64,000 nucleotides of DNA from Glandiceps talaboti (GCF_964340395.1 NC_135569.1:5921540-5985539), one strand, 5' to 3'; shown: positions 12,225 to 23,966, numbered from the stretch's first letter. Notes: generated by a model from the letters alone, not told the origin. A program made the numbers and translations.

Positions 12225-12475
12225 CACATTTATTTTTTGAACCCAATTACAGACTTAATTCCTTTGGTGGCTGTGCTTTCTCACGTGCTGCACTGTGTTT
12301 TTGGAACAAAATGCCACTGGAGCTTCGACAGACATCCACAGTCAATGCCTTCAGAAAAAACCTTAAAACATACTTATTCGGGAAAGTTTTCAATATATAA
12401 CTGTACAGCGCCTGTGAACTTTAATTCGTATAGGTTACAGGTGCTCTATAAATTTTTTGACTGATTGATTGATTG
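12225..12475 (+). mobile_element. LINE 3' end (CR1/L2-like group), 5'-truncated
   Basis: Remnant of a non-LTR retrotransposon. The plus-strand frame ending at 12400 reads GGCAFSRAALCFWNKMPLEL, then RQTSTVNAFRKNLKTYLF. This is the typical C-terminus of CR1/L2-like reverse transcriptases (R.FS.AA..LWN.LP..IR...S...F...LKT.LF). A short 3'UTR follows, ending GGTGCTCTATAAATTTTTTG, and then a (GATT)n tail. It is truncated and clearly not active. It lies antisense in the GOLIM4 intron just upstream of exon 6. Confidence 0.8.
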
Positions 12476-12499
12476 ATTGATAGATTGACTACACAATAA

Positions 12500-12805
12500 A
12501 TACAAAATATGACCAAACTAGGGAGTCTGTTTTAAAATATATAATCAAACTAGGGAGTCAGTTACAAAATGTGATCAACCTAGGGGTCAGTTACAAAAAT
12601 ATAATCAAACTAGGCAGCCATTGCTAGTATACTCAAAGTAGGGAGTCGGTTACAAAATACAATCAACCTAGGGAGTCACTGTTAAAAACATAACCAAGCT
12701 AGGGAGTCAATTGCAAAATATAATCAACCTAGGGATTCATTGTTATATACTATAATCAAACTGGAGAGTTAATGCTACAAAATACATTAAAACTACAGAG
12801 TCATT
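12500..12805. repeat. Minisatellite, ACCAAACTAGGGAGTC type
   Basis: Seven or eight diverged units of roughly 35-40 bp, each containing ATAATCAAACTAGGGAGTCA or ATCAACCTAGGGAGTCA, followed by TTACAAAAT. Confidence 0.8.
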
Positions 12806-12984
12806 GTTGTTAGTTTTGGACTGAGATCAGTACTGGATCCCCTAACTTAGACCAGATTTGTACCATCAACGATTGCATCAGTGGACACCTACATGTTTAT
12901 TATCTTCAAATAAAACAGTCATCAATATTTATGGTCTGCTATATTGCATATGCATGTCTGCAGGCTTTCATGAAACAATGCATG

Positions 12985-13315
12985 TAAATAGCACGGTCCT
13001 ACACTGAACAATGAGTGAGGAACAAGTTTCAATTCACTGTTGACACAATGTGTGTCTATGGCAAGGACCCCCACTGAACAATGAATGATTAACAAGTTTC
13101 AATTCACTGTTGACACAATGCGTGTCTATGGCAAGAACCTCCACTGAACAATGAATGACGAACAAGTTTCAATTCACTGTTGACACAATGTGTGTCTATA
13201 GCAAGGACCTCCACTGAACAATGAATGAGAAACAAGTTTCAATTCACTGTTGACACAATACATGTCTATGGCAAGAACCTACATTAAGCAATGAATGAGG
13301 AACAAATTTCAACTT
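12985..13315. repeat. 70-bp minisatellite, about 4.7 copies
   Basis: Units starting AACAAGTTTCAATTCACTGT recur at 13021, 13091, 13161, 13231 and about 13301, giving an exact 70-bp period with few substitutions. Confidence 0.9.
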
Positions 13316-13409
13316 CGCAATCAAGCGTATTGTGACATAAGGTCATGATATAACCATTAAAAGCCATAATTTTCAATTATGTATCAAGATTATACATTCC
13401 TCTCCTTAC

Positions 13410-13560
13410 CTTGTAAATTTTTAATGTGTAACTCTTTATCTCGATGTACTTGTTGTAATTCTATTTCTTTTTCAGACTGTACTCTCCTGTGGTCTTCTTC
13501 TAAGTCATTATATTTCGACTGTAATTTAGATAGATCTTCTTTTACATCCTCATGTTCATT
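13410..13560 (-). CDS. GOLIM4: GOLIM4 orthologue, exon 5 (coiled coil)
   Basis: A 151-nt exon between ttttaacag and gtaaggag, phase 0 in and phase 1 out, giving 50 residues (125-174) from NEHEDVKEDLSKLQSKYNDL to DKELHIKNLQ. It is rich in E, K, Q and L with heptad-like spacing and no proline or glycine, so it continues the lumenal coiled-coil stem. Confidence 0.85.
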
Positions 13561-13718
13561 CTGTTAAAATATTATATAACATGCACTTTGTTAAAGGTTG
13601 TTTCGTCACTCGATGTATTAACACTCTAAGTGGCATGTGTGTATCCGTGTGTGTGTATGTATGTGTATATATATATATCACATGTTTATGTTAGTATAAA
13701 GAGTACTCTGGAAACCTG

Positions 13719-13719
13719 A

Positions 13720-13806
<87 letters not shown>

Positions 13807-13864
13807 CACGCACATACGCACGCACACAGGCACACACGCACGTACACAGGCACACACACACACA

Positions 13865-13912
<48 letters not shown>
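13719..13912. repeat. (CA)n microsatellite with interruptions
   Basis: A long (CA)n tract, interrupted by GCACGCACATACGCACGC, then a second (CA)n tract. The Cys/Val and His/Thr frames across it are artefacts. Confidence 0.97.
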
Positions 13913-13918
<6 letters not shown>

Positions 13919-13964
13919 GACAGACACAGAACTGTTATATCCACTACTCAACATATCTACTCAC

Positions 13965-14018
13965 CTCTAACATTTTACGTTTATTGTCTAATGAATTAAA
14001 TCTCCTCAAAGCTTCTTG
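13965..14018 (-). CDS. GOLIM4: GOLIM4 orthologue, exon 4 (coiled coil)
   Basis: A 54-nt phase-0 exon between tgttgacag and gtgagtag, reading QEALRRFNSLDNKRKMLE (residues 107-124). The position corresponds to the QDSNSRYSALNVQHQMLK region of vertebrate GOLIM4, with conserved spacing of hydrophobic residues. A (CA)n microsatellite begins about 50 bp beyond its donor. Confidence 0.8.
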
Positions 14019-14819
14019 CTGTCAACAAATCACAGTGAAACAATGTTGATCATCAGACAAAACAACAACACTACTTCTAACTAAAAGACCTGGACTGACT
14101 ATTCAGAATCAGATCAAATATCCATGCTATGACTCAGGGATTGAAACATAGCCCTTTAAATGCAAGAACCTGAAGTGAACAGACTGCACTCATAGGATTA
14201 GAATCCCAGGTTCTCACATTACAGTTATCTTATCAGTGAAGTCATAACCAGGATAGAATTACTCAGAGATTACATAGGATTTAGAGCCTAGAAAGGTCAG
14301 CAATAAGCCTGAGTGTACAGTACCTTTCTTTTTAATCATACTTTATGACAATTTGAAATTGTGCTTTTTATAATTAGTATATTTTAGAAGAATTTTGGTA
14401 TTCCTAATATCAGCACAAGAGTTACACAACAAACCCTTACACTTACAAAATATTTCCAAAATGGCTGAACACATGTCAAGAGCAGTAGGACTCTTTACTA
14501 GATCTCAAAGTTTAGCAAGTAACCAAGACGTTATTTTGTCACCCCAAATCATGTATAACAAAATATATTACATTACGTAGTAAAAATCGGATTATTTTAG
14601 GTGTTATACCATGTTGCCCCTGACAATGTGACCTGGTTTGAGTGTGAATTTGAGTAAATTTATATGTGAAAATATGAGATGGTGAGAGATGCAGTTGTAT
14701 AATGAATATCATCAAATCATCACCACAAAAGGAGACATCCTATGAGTAGGACTGATCAACGTACATTCTCTATGTTATGTCAATTTCTCTACAGCGACTT
14801 TCAGTAATGTGTATGTACA

Positions 14820-14905
14820 GTGGGGTTTTTTGGGGGGGGTTTTTTGGGTTTTTTTTGTTTGTTTGTTTGTTTGGTTTTTTTTTGGGGGGGGGGGGGGGGG
14901 TTGGA
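14820..14905. repeat. G/T homopolymer-rich tract
   Basis: Alternating runs of G and T, including a run of about 18 G at 14884-14900, just downstream of the donor of GOLIM4 exon 3. On the sense strand of the gene this is C/A-rich. Confidence 0.9.
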
Positions 14906-14911
14906 ACTTAC

Positions 14912-14940
14912 CTTTTCTTTATTTAATGTATCTTGTGTAT
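14912..14940 (-). CDS. GOLIM4: GOLIM4 orthologue, exon 3 (29-nt micro-exon)
   Basis: A 29-nt micro-exon between ttcttcag and gtaagttcc. Entering in phase 1 it completes an Asp codon and reads DTQDTLNKEK (residues 97-106), leaving in phase 0. It aligns with EAQETLNKGR of vertebrate GOLIM4. It sits beside a G/T-rich low-complexity tract at 14820-14905, immediately downstream of its donor site. Confidence 0.8.
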
Positions 14941-15015
14941 CTGAAGAAAAATGTAAAAAAACAAAACAAAGATTACTTCAAAAAAACATTAAAAAAGTAG
15001 AGAAACACATAAAAT

Positions 15016-15111
15016 ACACTAGATGGCAGAGTGGTGAACAGATAGTCCTGGACGTAACTGAGCCAAAACGCCCTCATCCTCATTCACAAGTATCACTGCC
15101 ATCTAGTGGTG
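15016..15111. promoter_or_regulatory. Inverted pair of CTCF-like motifs
   Basis: The plus strand has ACACTAGATGGCAGAG at 15016-15031. The minus strand has CACCACTAGATGGCAGTG at 15111-15094. The second matches the CTCF core CCASYAGRKGGCR at every position; the first has one mismatch. They face each other about 65 bp apart in the GOLIM4 intron between exons 2 and 3. The shared CTAGATGGCAG could instead be the tips of a small inverted-repeat element. Confidence 0.35.
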
Positions 15112-15308
15112 AACAATAATCACTATCAGTTTGTTCTGATGAAGGGCAAGGGTTATGGCAGGTGATGCCATTCATACAAGGGGACAGTGTAACAATATAC
15201 AAGTTGCTGAAATGTAGACATGAAAAACGTAACTTGGTTGTGGATCACCAAACATTTTTCTAGTTATTCTGTTTACTGATTGTATACATTTGTAAGGTGG
15301 GAAACAAA

Positions 15309-15622
15309 ATAACTGTGTGTTTCCAATAACATGGCCTAAAAAAATATGGTAGATAGGTCAAGATTTGATTTTATTTCATCGTTTTGATTATTTTTATTTG
15401 AATAGTATTGCTTCAACTCAACAAATTATGAAATGTCGGTCAGAATACACCTTCTGTGAAAGTTTGATGAAATATGTAGACATTGGTGGGGAAAGAAAAC
15501 AGATGTACATGAAGGTCAAAAAGACAAGTAATTTCTTATCGTTTTGTTTTAAATGTTTAAAAAAGGTTTAGGGTCGGCAGCTTAAATTAGGATCGGTCAG
15601 GTTATTGGAAACACACAATTAC
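15309..15622. mobile_element. Foldback element, family D copy 2
   Basis: Inverted tips TGTGTGTTTCCAATAAC and GTTATTGGAAACACACAATT, with the internal marker GTTTAGGGTCGGCAG near the right end, as in the copy at 7285. The 68-aa open frame inside has no recognisable function. Confidence 0.75.
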
Positions 15623-15657
15623 TTTTTATTTCATTTGCCTAATTATTCACAACTTAC

Positions 15658-15732
15658 CTTCTTTTGTCTTTTTATGTTCATTTTTCTCTTTCTGTAATGA
15701 TTTTTCAAGTCTTGATCTGTGTTCATATACAA
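15658..15732 (-). CDS. GOLIM4: GOLIM4 orthologue, exon 2 (coiled coil)
   Basis: A 75-nt exon between acceptor tgtttcag and donor gtaagt, entering and leaving in phase 1. It reads VYEHRSRLEKSLQKEKNEHK then KTKE, and with the split codon from exon 1 gives VVYEHRS (residues 72-96). This is the most diagnostic block for GOLIM4; vertebrate GOLIM4 has VVYEHRSRLEKSLQKE at the same point. Vertebrate proteins have about eight more residues between this block and the ETLNK motif of the next exon. These are absent here, so a further micro-exon could lie between 14941 and 15657, or the lineage lacks them. Confidence 0.9.
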
Positions 15733-15929
15733 CTGAAACAGAACAAATAAAATAAATATTTCATAAAAATAATCCTATCAAGTTCAATAACTATTTATCT
15801 AACTGTACTACTGTAATATAAAACTTTAAGTTTTAAGAAGAGAAGGAGTAATAGCTACATGTACTAAAATACCGTTTACAACTTACAATAAATGTTAGCG
15901 TAAACGTGTATGTCCCCACAGGATGTAAC

Positions 15930-15985
15930 TGACTGATTGATTGATTGATTGATTTGATGATAGATCATTTGATTGATTTAATATG

Positions 15986-16060
<75 letters not shown>

Positions 16061-16082
16061 CGATCCATCCATCCATCAATAA
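15930..16082. repeat. (GATT)n microsatellite
   Basis: Two GATT blocks; the longer one (15987-16060) is nearly perfect and ends in (ATCC)n. Confidence 0.95.
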
Positions 16083-16126
16083 ATCGGTTGGTTCTTACAT
16101 ATTACTGAATCAGATTTTTCGTAATA

Positions 16127-16490
16127 TTTATACTGTAGAACAGGACAGTATGGATTTCAGGCTACAAATAGCCATGCTATACTGTAGAACAGGACAGTAT
16201 GGATTCCAGGCTACAAATAGCCATGCTATACTGTAGAACAGGACAGCATGGATTCCAGGCTACAAATAGCCATGCTATACTGTAGAACAGGACAGTATGG
16301 ATTCCAGGCTACAAATAGCCATGCTATACTGTAGAACAGGACAGTATGGATTCCAGGCTACAAATAGCCATGTTATACTGTAGAACAGGACAGCATGGAT
16401 TCCATGCTACTAACAGCCATTACTATAATGCATTCTAGAACAGGACAGTATGGATTCCAGGCTACAAATAGCCATTACTATAATACAGGA
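16127..16490. repeat. 49-bp minisatellite, about 7 copies
   Basis: Unit ATACTGTAGAACAGGACAGT followed by ATGGATTCCAGGCTACAAAT and AGCCATGCT. The first five or six copies are nearly identical; the last two are diverged. Confidence 0.93.
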
Positions 16491-17737
16491 CAGATTGAAA
16501 TCTGTAATGGTTGTGGTGACAGCATTCATACAAAGTTACAGTGTAACAATATGATGTTGACTTGTTAACATATGGCATGAGATGGGATGACGGAAGTCAG
16601 CTTACAATAATGTCACTACATTGAAAAGTAACACTATATATACCATAGTACTAGCTGTATAAACAATGCTACAATCACATCAATCATGTCACACCTGTAA
16701 CAAAATATGATGAATCATTTTAATACTGAAATATTGAAGTATGTATACAGGTTGCATGTTAGACATATTACAGCGTACAAATCTCACATATGTTAAAACG
16801 AGCCAACAATGCTGGTAATCTTGTCTGCACGATTGGCTATTATTACCCTGGTACAGTGGTAGTTGAGCCTTTGGTTTTCTAAAAAAAGACACAAACTAAA
16901 ACTATTGTTGCAACATGGTGATACAACAGTGATAATTAAGCTGCTGATTTAATTCTAGTCTCAGTAGGGCGGCATCTCTGAAAACTAGTTTATTTAGAGT
17001 TCCATGAACATGCAGTGCTGTTTTGGGACTTCCAATGTTTACACTATAATGTTGATCACAGGGTGATTAGAATCACACAACAGAAAAACTGACATTATCA
17101 CCCACTTGTATAATCTACCACATTGAAGAACAGTAGATTTAGTTTGCACCTATCTTAGTAAACTGAAAGCTTGATTACAAGTGGTGTATAACTATACGCT
17201 TTCTGTATTATGTACAAATGTACCTTTTTCACAGAAACCTATGCTAGTGTTATTGTTGAGTATGACCTGTTTCCGTGTCAGTTCAGCTCAATAAAGAGGA
17301 TATTTGTCTAAATATCTTGACTTCTGGGTCATGGGTAACAAATGAGATGCTGCTTCCTCATTTACTAATTGGTACATGTACATGTAATTTGAAGTTGTCA
17401 TGTGCATCATTAGGGACGATGTACAAGTTCTGCTTGTAGACAGAGTAAGTTGAATCTCTGATTGAGAACAGAGTCATCCCGACCAGATATATCTGACACT
17501 GTACTCAAGTCAGAACCACCTCAGACTAAGAAAACAGCAGCCAATCTATGAACTGCATTTGTAGAATTGACTGAATCTGTGACTCTGTTGTACTCAAATA
17601 CATGCCTCTGAGAAAGGCTAAAAAAATCAAATAATTTGATGAACACCCCTCACAACCTTCTCTCCATGTACAAGTACTCTGTATAGATTATATTAGGAAT
17701 AGGACACTGATTTAAGCCCCGTAAGTGTAGGACCTCC

Positions 17738-17755
17738 TACCTCAGGTAGGCCTCG
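17738..17755. repeat. Short palindrome CCTACCTCAGGTAGG
   Basis: A near-perfect 15-bp palindrome. A related GAGGTAGG lies at 18669, with the stretch between holding the LINE fragment. It may be an element end. Confidence 0.35.
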
Positions 17756-17929
17756 GTTTATATCTACAAATACATATAGGAAGGTTACAACGTAGTTGTC
17801 ACACAATCCCTCCTGACCCCGCCCTGACCCACTCCAGAAAATATACGTTGTGATGTAATGAAACTTTGTTTATCTTATTTTGACCCACAATTTAAGTGGG
17901 TCAATTTAATTTTTTGTCACAGTTAAAGA

Positions 17930-18395
17930 CAGAACAAAGTTGTCGCGAGTCGTCAATCAGGCGGGAAGGATTATTGGTTCAAAGCAGAAACAATTATCCG
18001 AACTCTACCACCAGTCACTGAAACGAAAAGCTGTTCAAATTTTCAAGGATCAAAAACACCCACTACATAACCAGTTCCAAACTTTACCGTCAGGTCGGCG
18101 ACTCAAAGTTCCCCTCGCAAGGAAAAATTGCTACAAAAAGTCTTTTATCCCATCTGCTATTTCTATTTTAAACCGTGGATTCACTGATTTGTAATAACTG
18201 TGTTTGGATTTTAGTACTGTATATATTTCCATAGACCTACATAGTATTGTTGTACATTTGTCTGTCTGGTTGTATGTTGTCTGTGATAGTGTTTTTATTC
18301 GTATTGGGATTTCTGAAATGCCAGAAGGAAATTTTCCATTATATGTTTTTAATTTAATGGACAATAAAGTTTTTGAATTGAATTGAATTGAATTT
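17930..18395 (+). mobile_element. LINE 3' end, 5'-truncated
   Basis: A plus-strand frame (17940-18194) reads AGRIIGSKQKQLSELYHQSL, then HPLHNQF, LPSGRRLKVPLARKNCYKKS and FIPSAISILN. This is the C-terminus common to many animal non-LTR retrotransposon ORF2 proteins (LPSGRR.R.P..R..R...SF.P.AI..LN). About 170 bp of 3'UTR follows, with AATAAAG and a GAATT-repeat tail at about 18375-18395. No reverse transcriptase core remains, so this is a dead 3' fragment in GOLIM4 intron 1. Confidence 0.82.
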
Positions 18396-20314
18396 TTTTT
18401 TTACTTTGCGTAAACGACAGCGAAGAAACCATAATTATCGACTGAATAAAGTCGAAGAAAACTGCATATTTATATGTTGGGTTTCAGTGTTACAACATGG
18501 TCAGGAGACTTTCTGGACAGAATGCGTCCACACAACATAAAGGACGAAGTCAGGACGATTTCAGGAAACCTCTCGGTGGTGTCCTAAATTTCGGTTTCAG
18601 AGGGGGTTTCAGGACTGGTTTAGGATGTGTTTTCGTCTACACAGGCCTAAAACTATAATGAATCCTCTGAGGTAGGGTTTTTAGTGCCGTGTAGATGGTT
18701 ATCATGGGGCTAGCGATGATAGACAGTAGGAGAACTCTGTAGTTATGCTTTCAGTACACATCACATAATATATTGAGTTATATACACTGTAGAAGGGCAC
18801 AGTTGAGTGTCTGGCTTAATCATAGACCCTCCACCCATGGGTTAATCAACCATTTGTCCTCAGTCAATAGGAATGAACTTTCAAAGAATGCACCAGATTA
18901 CATTACATAGTTACATAATACAGATTATAGGTGTGGACAGTAAATGAATACAGAAACAGCTTGGATTTCAGAATAGTCTCATCTCTTGTCAATGATTTTA
19001 GTAACTGATTTCAACGTTTACCAACACAATCTACAAATCTACATCAAGTTAATATTTAGTTTATAAAATACCGATAGAATACTTAGAAATATACTATTCA
19101 TAATCATAGTACATACATGGAATTATACTTCCGTGTAGCCTACCTGTAGACTTGAAGGACTATCGCTACTACACTATTCTGCTATCCTAACTGATATTTT
19201 GACTTTGGAATTTTCCTTCCAAGTCTACTCAGACTCCTCGAACAGGTGCAAAAAGTTTGTTATTTATTGTGTTACAAACAAGAACTTGGCATATGTTGCT
19301 TCACATTGATTTTTCAAGTAGGATGCCATGATAAAATTGTTCTATAAATTGAAGCTATGAATCATAAAATTGTTTGATAAATTAAAAATCCAACCAAATC
19401 CTGACTACTTTAAGTGTAGTAGTAGATAGAATCTGTGTGAGGAGAGTTCCCCAGGAATTACTCCCCCCTATTTGCCCATATGTATATGTGCTGCCCTTTG
19501 GGTAAGCAGGTACATTTTCTAGCCCTTTTGTCTTAACATTGGGTCTGTAGTATTTTTGCAAGGCGAAGAGTCTAAAATGGGGTCCAGCCTACATTATTTT
19601 TTATTTTACTAGGTCTATAATGTGGTCCATTCGATTGTCTTTCACCAAATCATAACTGTGTCATTCATTGCCTCCAAAATATTATCTCCTGAATGCAAGA
19701 GTGAAAACTACATTCTGCAAACCACCATTTCCTTATTAATATGGATCTACTAAATATATTTTGGTCTCAAATTTGATCTTCTAAAAACCTGCAATTGTCT
19801 AATATATAAAGCAGGGTATTGGTTTATTTCGTCAAAATGGATTTACAATGGGGTTTGCAGTTGGCAGTATTGGCCACACATCCTTACCCGAACTGGCCAC
19901 TGATACTGCTCAGTAACAGATCAAACAAGGCTATTTTTGATATCTTTGTTATGTTGACCTCATGGCATTTAACCTTGACCCTCATAACCTATAACCTCTC
20001 ACCCTTGTATCAGCCAGTGAACAATTTCCTATTCACAAGTCCTTGATCTGTTAGTTTTTCATATATCTTTACACAAGATGAATTGATGTGATAAGCAATT
20101 GCATACAGTGAATCACTGAATTGACCTACATCATACATATACACTGAAAACTTACATTACAAAGAGGAAATGTGTTCTGTCCAAAAAAAGGTTTGATAAA
20201 AGCTCACATTTTTCGGGATTAACCCCTTTAATTAGAACCTTCAAGTATTCACACTTCTTTGTGTGGGAAAGTTATTATGATGATAATTGTTAGCTAAGAA
20301 ATTTAGCTATCTGA

Positions 20315-21115
20315 CATATTGGCTTAACAGTATAGCCTAGAGACTTGGCTATCTGACTTGACATACTGGCTTGACAGCATAGCCCAGAAACTTGGCTATC
20401 TGACTTGACATACTGGCTTGACAGCATAGCCCAGAAACTTGGCTATCTGACTTGACATACTGGCTTGACAGTATAGCCCACAGACTTGGCTATCTGACTT
20501 GACATATTGGCTTAACAGTATAGCCCAGAGACTTGGCTATCTGACTTGTCATACTGGCTTGACAGTATAGCCCAGAGACTTGGCTATCTGACTTGACATA
20601 CTGGCTTGACAGTATAGCCCAGAGACTTGGCTATCTGATTTGACATACTGGCTTGACAGTATAGCCCACAGACTTGGCTATCTGACTTGACATATTGGCT
20701 TAACAGTATAGCCCAGAGACTTGGCTATCTGACTTGTCATACTGGCTTGACAGTATAGCCTAGAGACTTGGCTATCTGACTTGACATACTGGCTTGACAG
20801 TATAGCCCAGAGACTTGGTTATCTGACTTGACATACTGGCTTGACAGTGTAGCCCAGAGACTTGGCTATCTGACTTGACATACTGGCTTGACAGTATAGA
20901 CTTGGCTATCTGACTTGACATATTGGCTTGACAGTATAGCCCACAGACTTGGCTATCTGACTTGACATACTGGCTTGACAGTGTAGCCTAGAGACTTGGG
21001 TATCTGATTTGACATATTGACTTGACAGTATAGACTTGGCTATCTGACTTGAACATATTGGCTTGACAGTGTAGCCTAGAGACTTGGCTATCTGACTTGA
21101 CATACTGGTTTGACA
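20315..21115. repeat. 47-bp minisatellite, about 17 copies, with higher-order structure
   Basis: Unit GACTTGGCTATCTGACTTGA, then CATACTGGCTTGACAGTATA, then GCCCAGA (47 bp), repeated over about 800 bp. Variant units (CACAGA junction, ATATTGGCTTAACAG, CTTGTCATACTGG) recur in the same order 188 bp apart (20479 and 20667), i.e. four units. Two later units lack the GCCCAGA segment. There are no unique spacers. Confidence 0.95.
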
Positions 21116-21615
21116 GAATACATATGTTCTGGTGATGACATGTTCAAGATTCTATTCATGATTTCACATCACATAAATTTCACTCAATTGCAAAAAAAAC
21201 CAGCAAATTGAAACTCTTGTTCACCTCCTTGTTCTTATACCAGTACCCTTTCGTCTCATGGGTATTTGCATACATGCACATGTCTCATATTGTTCATCTA
21301 ATAAATATTCATGATGAGTATTTATTAGATGAACAATACATATTCACATGACTATTTATATGAAGGAAATAAGCACTTAGGAGTCATGAATATTCAATGT
21401 TCATTTAATCCATATTCATGTCTGCTAACACCCATGAAGTAATGGTGCATCATTGAAAGAACAAAATAGGTGAAAAATAGTTTCAATTTGGTGTTTCTTG
21501 GCAATCGAACACATTTTATGTGATGTGAAATCATGGAATAATGGCTCTTTAAGAATCCAAAATTTATATTAAAAAAATATCTTTATCTCCTGAAGCTGCT
21601 TCTTTAAATACTATT
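21115..21615. mobile_element. Foldback element, family G copy (long)
   Basis: Shares with the copy at 38641 a TTCATGATTT.ACATCAC block near the left end. Near the right end it has ATGTGATGTGAAATCATG, then AATAATGGCTCTTTAAGAATCC and ATCTCCTGAAGCTGCTTCTTTAAA. The middle has GAATATTCAATGTTCATTTAAT and CATGTCTGCTAACACCCATGA. Its centre has a perfect hairpin: TGTTCATCTAATAAATA .. TATTTATTAGATGAACA (21291-21335). Confidence 0.65.
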
Positions 21616-22431
21616 CTAGGAAAGGAATTGACAGAAATTGGAATCTCAGGGGAGATGTTAACATTTATCTCACCCCAATTAGGGCAATTCTGCACTACCA
21701 GTGCCAATTTGTCAAAACCTTTTCATAGAGGGCAACCCTTATGGCTCAAGCTAATCACTCAATTGTTCACATCGATACTTGTAAATGAACACAGTCAATG
21801 TACTCATATTGAAATTATCTGCATATTTCATAATACAATATATATGGTTCCCATGGCAACAAAGTGTCAACACTTGAGTATGCCACTTAATATTAATAAT
21901 TCAAAGCAATTATGACTGATTTTGCATGTTTTTCTTGACAGTACAACTGTGCAGCATTTAGTTTTAACTAAAGAACATTATTATGTATTACATATATGCA
22001 CCAGAGATTACTTGCACCAGTGCACATCTGCAATGTATACTAGAGGTATTTGCAATGTAGTGCTATAAGAACATTATTGTATCTGTATATGCATTTCTTT
22101 CACTCACACATTCATTCAAGAATTCAAGAATCTGAAGAACATGCATTCTAGTTTATTGTTAGCCTTCCAGTCTGACCTTGCACACCATGTCATGGGTACA
22201 AAGTCAGCTGTTTATATAATGTGATACTAGTATCATTGGACCACTTGTTATGAGGACAGTTCAATACTATTCAAGTATGTGCATTAGAGTTGACACTGTC
22301 AATATACAAGAATATTATACATCACCTGTGATGCCCTTCTATTTTTAGCCCAGACGATTGACTGTCCAACTAGATAATGTCATTCATCATAACAGTCAGA
22401 ATACATACATGTCATGTCAGATACATGTAGC

Positions 22432-22862
22432 TAAGGGGCGAGATCAATAGTTCAATGTACAATAAAAAACAAATTCTTTTAGTTTGGCCACAGACCTCCC
22501 CATTCCCTTTCTAACTAAATTGACCAAAATTGAATATGTTTCAGACAGCACAATCAATTTCAAATCAGTATGTAGTATATGTTATGACATGTATACAAAG
22601 CTAATATGTAGTGTGGAAAAAAATAGTTCTTTTGTTGACGCTTTATTTTTGCGCCATGCACTTACTATAGTGAAAAGTCTTCTATTTCTCAGTTTGACAG
22701 CATTATATTTTGGGGTACAAACAGATCCAATAAAAGTAAAATCATGTTTGTAGGATGATGACTAAAATGGTTCAACCCCCATCTCCACACCCAAACTGGC
22801 CAAAGTAACAAAATTTAGTCTTTTTATCCTATATTGAACTATTGATCTCATCCCTAAGTCCA
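22432..22862. mobile_element. Foldback element, family E copy 1
   Basis: Arms begin GGGGCGAGATCAATAGTTCA and end TGAACTATTGATCTCATCCC. The arms continue inward with TACAATAAAAAACAAATTC and its counterpart ATTTAGTCTTTTTATCCTAT. The interior carries CAATCAATTTCAAATCAGTA, which recurs in the copy at 35393. Confidence 0.75.
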
Positions 22863-22969
22863 GACTATTCTATGTTAGTTCTGCCTTCAAATTCTTTTCA
22901 GTATTCAACATATCTTTTATTTTTTGTACAAATCAATTCTCGTGTTTACAACAACTGGCATTTATGTCG

Positions 22970-23345
22970 AAATAATAATAATAATGAATAATAATGTTCG
23001 GTTCTTATATAGCGCTTTCCCACACCGTGCTCAAAGCGCTTTACAATTTTATTACCCCTGGCTCGGATCAGAACGGCACAACGGCCCTTTAGTCTTCCTC
23101 AACTCCCCGGGGAGCATACAATCCATTGCAGCCATTTAAGCGCATAGGATTAAAGCCTTCACATTGCAACCTACATCCTACCAGGTCCCCAATTATACAG
23201 CTGGGTTGACTGAAGCACAGTCGTGGTTCAAATCTTGCCCAAGGACTTTAGCCACTCAGAAACAAACAGCAAGCAGCGACAGGGCTCGAACCTGCAACCT
23301 GTAGATTCCAAGCCAGTCACGCTAACCATTCACCCATCATGACTC
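22970..23345 (-). mobile_element. tRNA-derived SINE, type 2 copy 1
   Basis: Read on the minus strand from 23345. A tRNA-like head has an A-box-like TGGGTGAATGGTTAGCG (23336-23320) and a B-box CAGGTTCGAGCCC (23294-23282), about 40 bp apart. The roughly 220-bp body contains TGTTTCTGAGTGGCTAAAGT and CTGTATAATTGGGGACCTGG. The tail AAAGCGCTATATAAGAACCG ends in (ATT)n. A decayed copy is at 48005-48345. The tail resembles the 3' end of the LINE at 12225. Confidence 0.8.
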
Positions 23346-23824
23346 CACGTGAAATGAGCCAAGTAACACAATAATGAACTGAAGTTAAGGATCTTCGCTT
23401 TCAAATTTACTTAGTGTTCTCTAGACATATCATTACCTTAACTATTTCAACAAATCAAATAGTTTGTTTGCTAAAACTGACCTCATACATGTCTGTACAA
23501 GCCAATGAGGCTATGAGTTTTTGCTTTCAAATTTACTGTGTTCTAGACATATCTCGTGTTATCTGTGACTTCTTCACTACAAATCAACTCTTTTGTTTAC
23601 TAAAACTGATCTTCAATAATGTCTAACTGACTCAAGTAACAGATCCATGAAAATACATTAACCCCCCCCCCCACCATTCCAGCAAACCAACAGAAATCAA
23701 TTGACATATCAACATGTATTTACATGCAAATTAGATATGAGAAAATCCTGAGAACACTATAAATGATGGACATACATGTAAAATGTTGCCATGGTTTCAT
23801 AATCCTCGTATAGCTTGTAAAATC

Positions 23825-23884
23825 AGGTAAAAAGAAAGAAAGAAACAGACAGACATACAGACAGACAGAGACAGACAGACAAAA

Positions 23885-23917
<33 letters not shown>

Positions 23918-23966
23918 GAGAGAAAGAAAGGGATGGATGGATGGAGACAGACAGACAGACCCTACT
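23825..23966. repeat. (AGAC)n / (GGAT)n microsatellite
   Basis: Irregular AGAC repeats with AAAG and GGAT blocks; minus-strand Cys/Leu/Ser frames are artefacts. Confidence 0.92.

Noticed and set aside
13678-13954. Cys/Val-rich and His/Thr-rich open frames
   Set aside because: They are translations of a (CA)n microsatellite.
20315-21115. A regular repeat array that might suggest CRISPR
   Set aside because: Units are contiguous with no unique spacers, and the genome is eukaryotic; it is a minisatellite.
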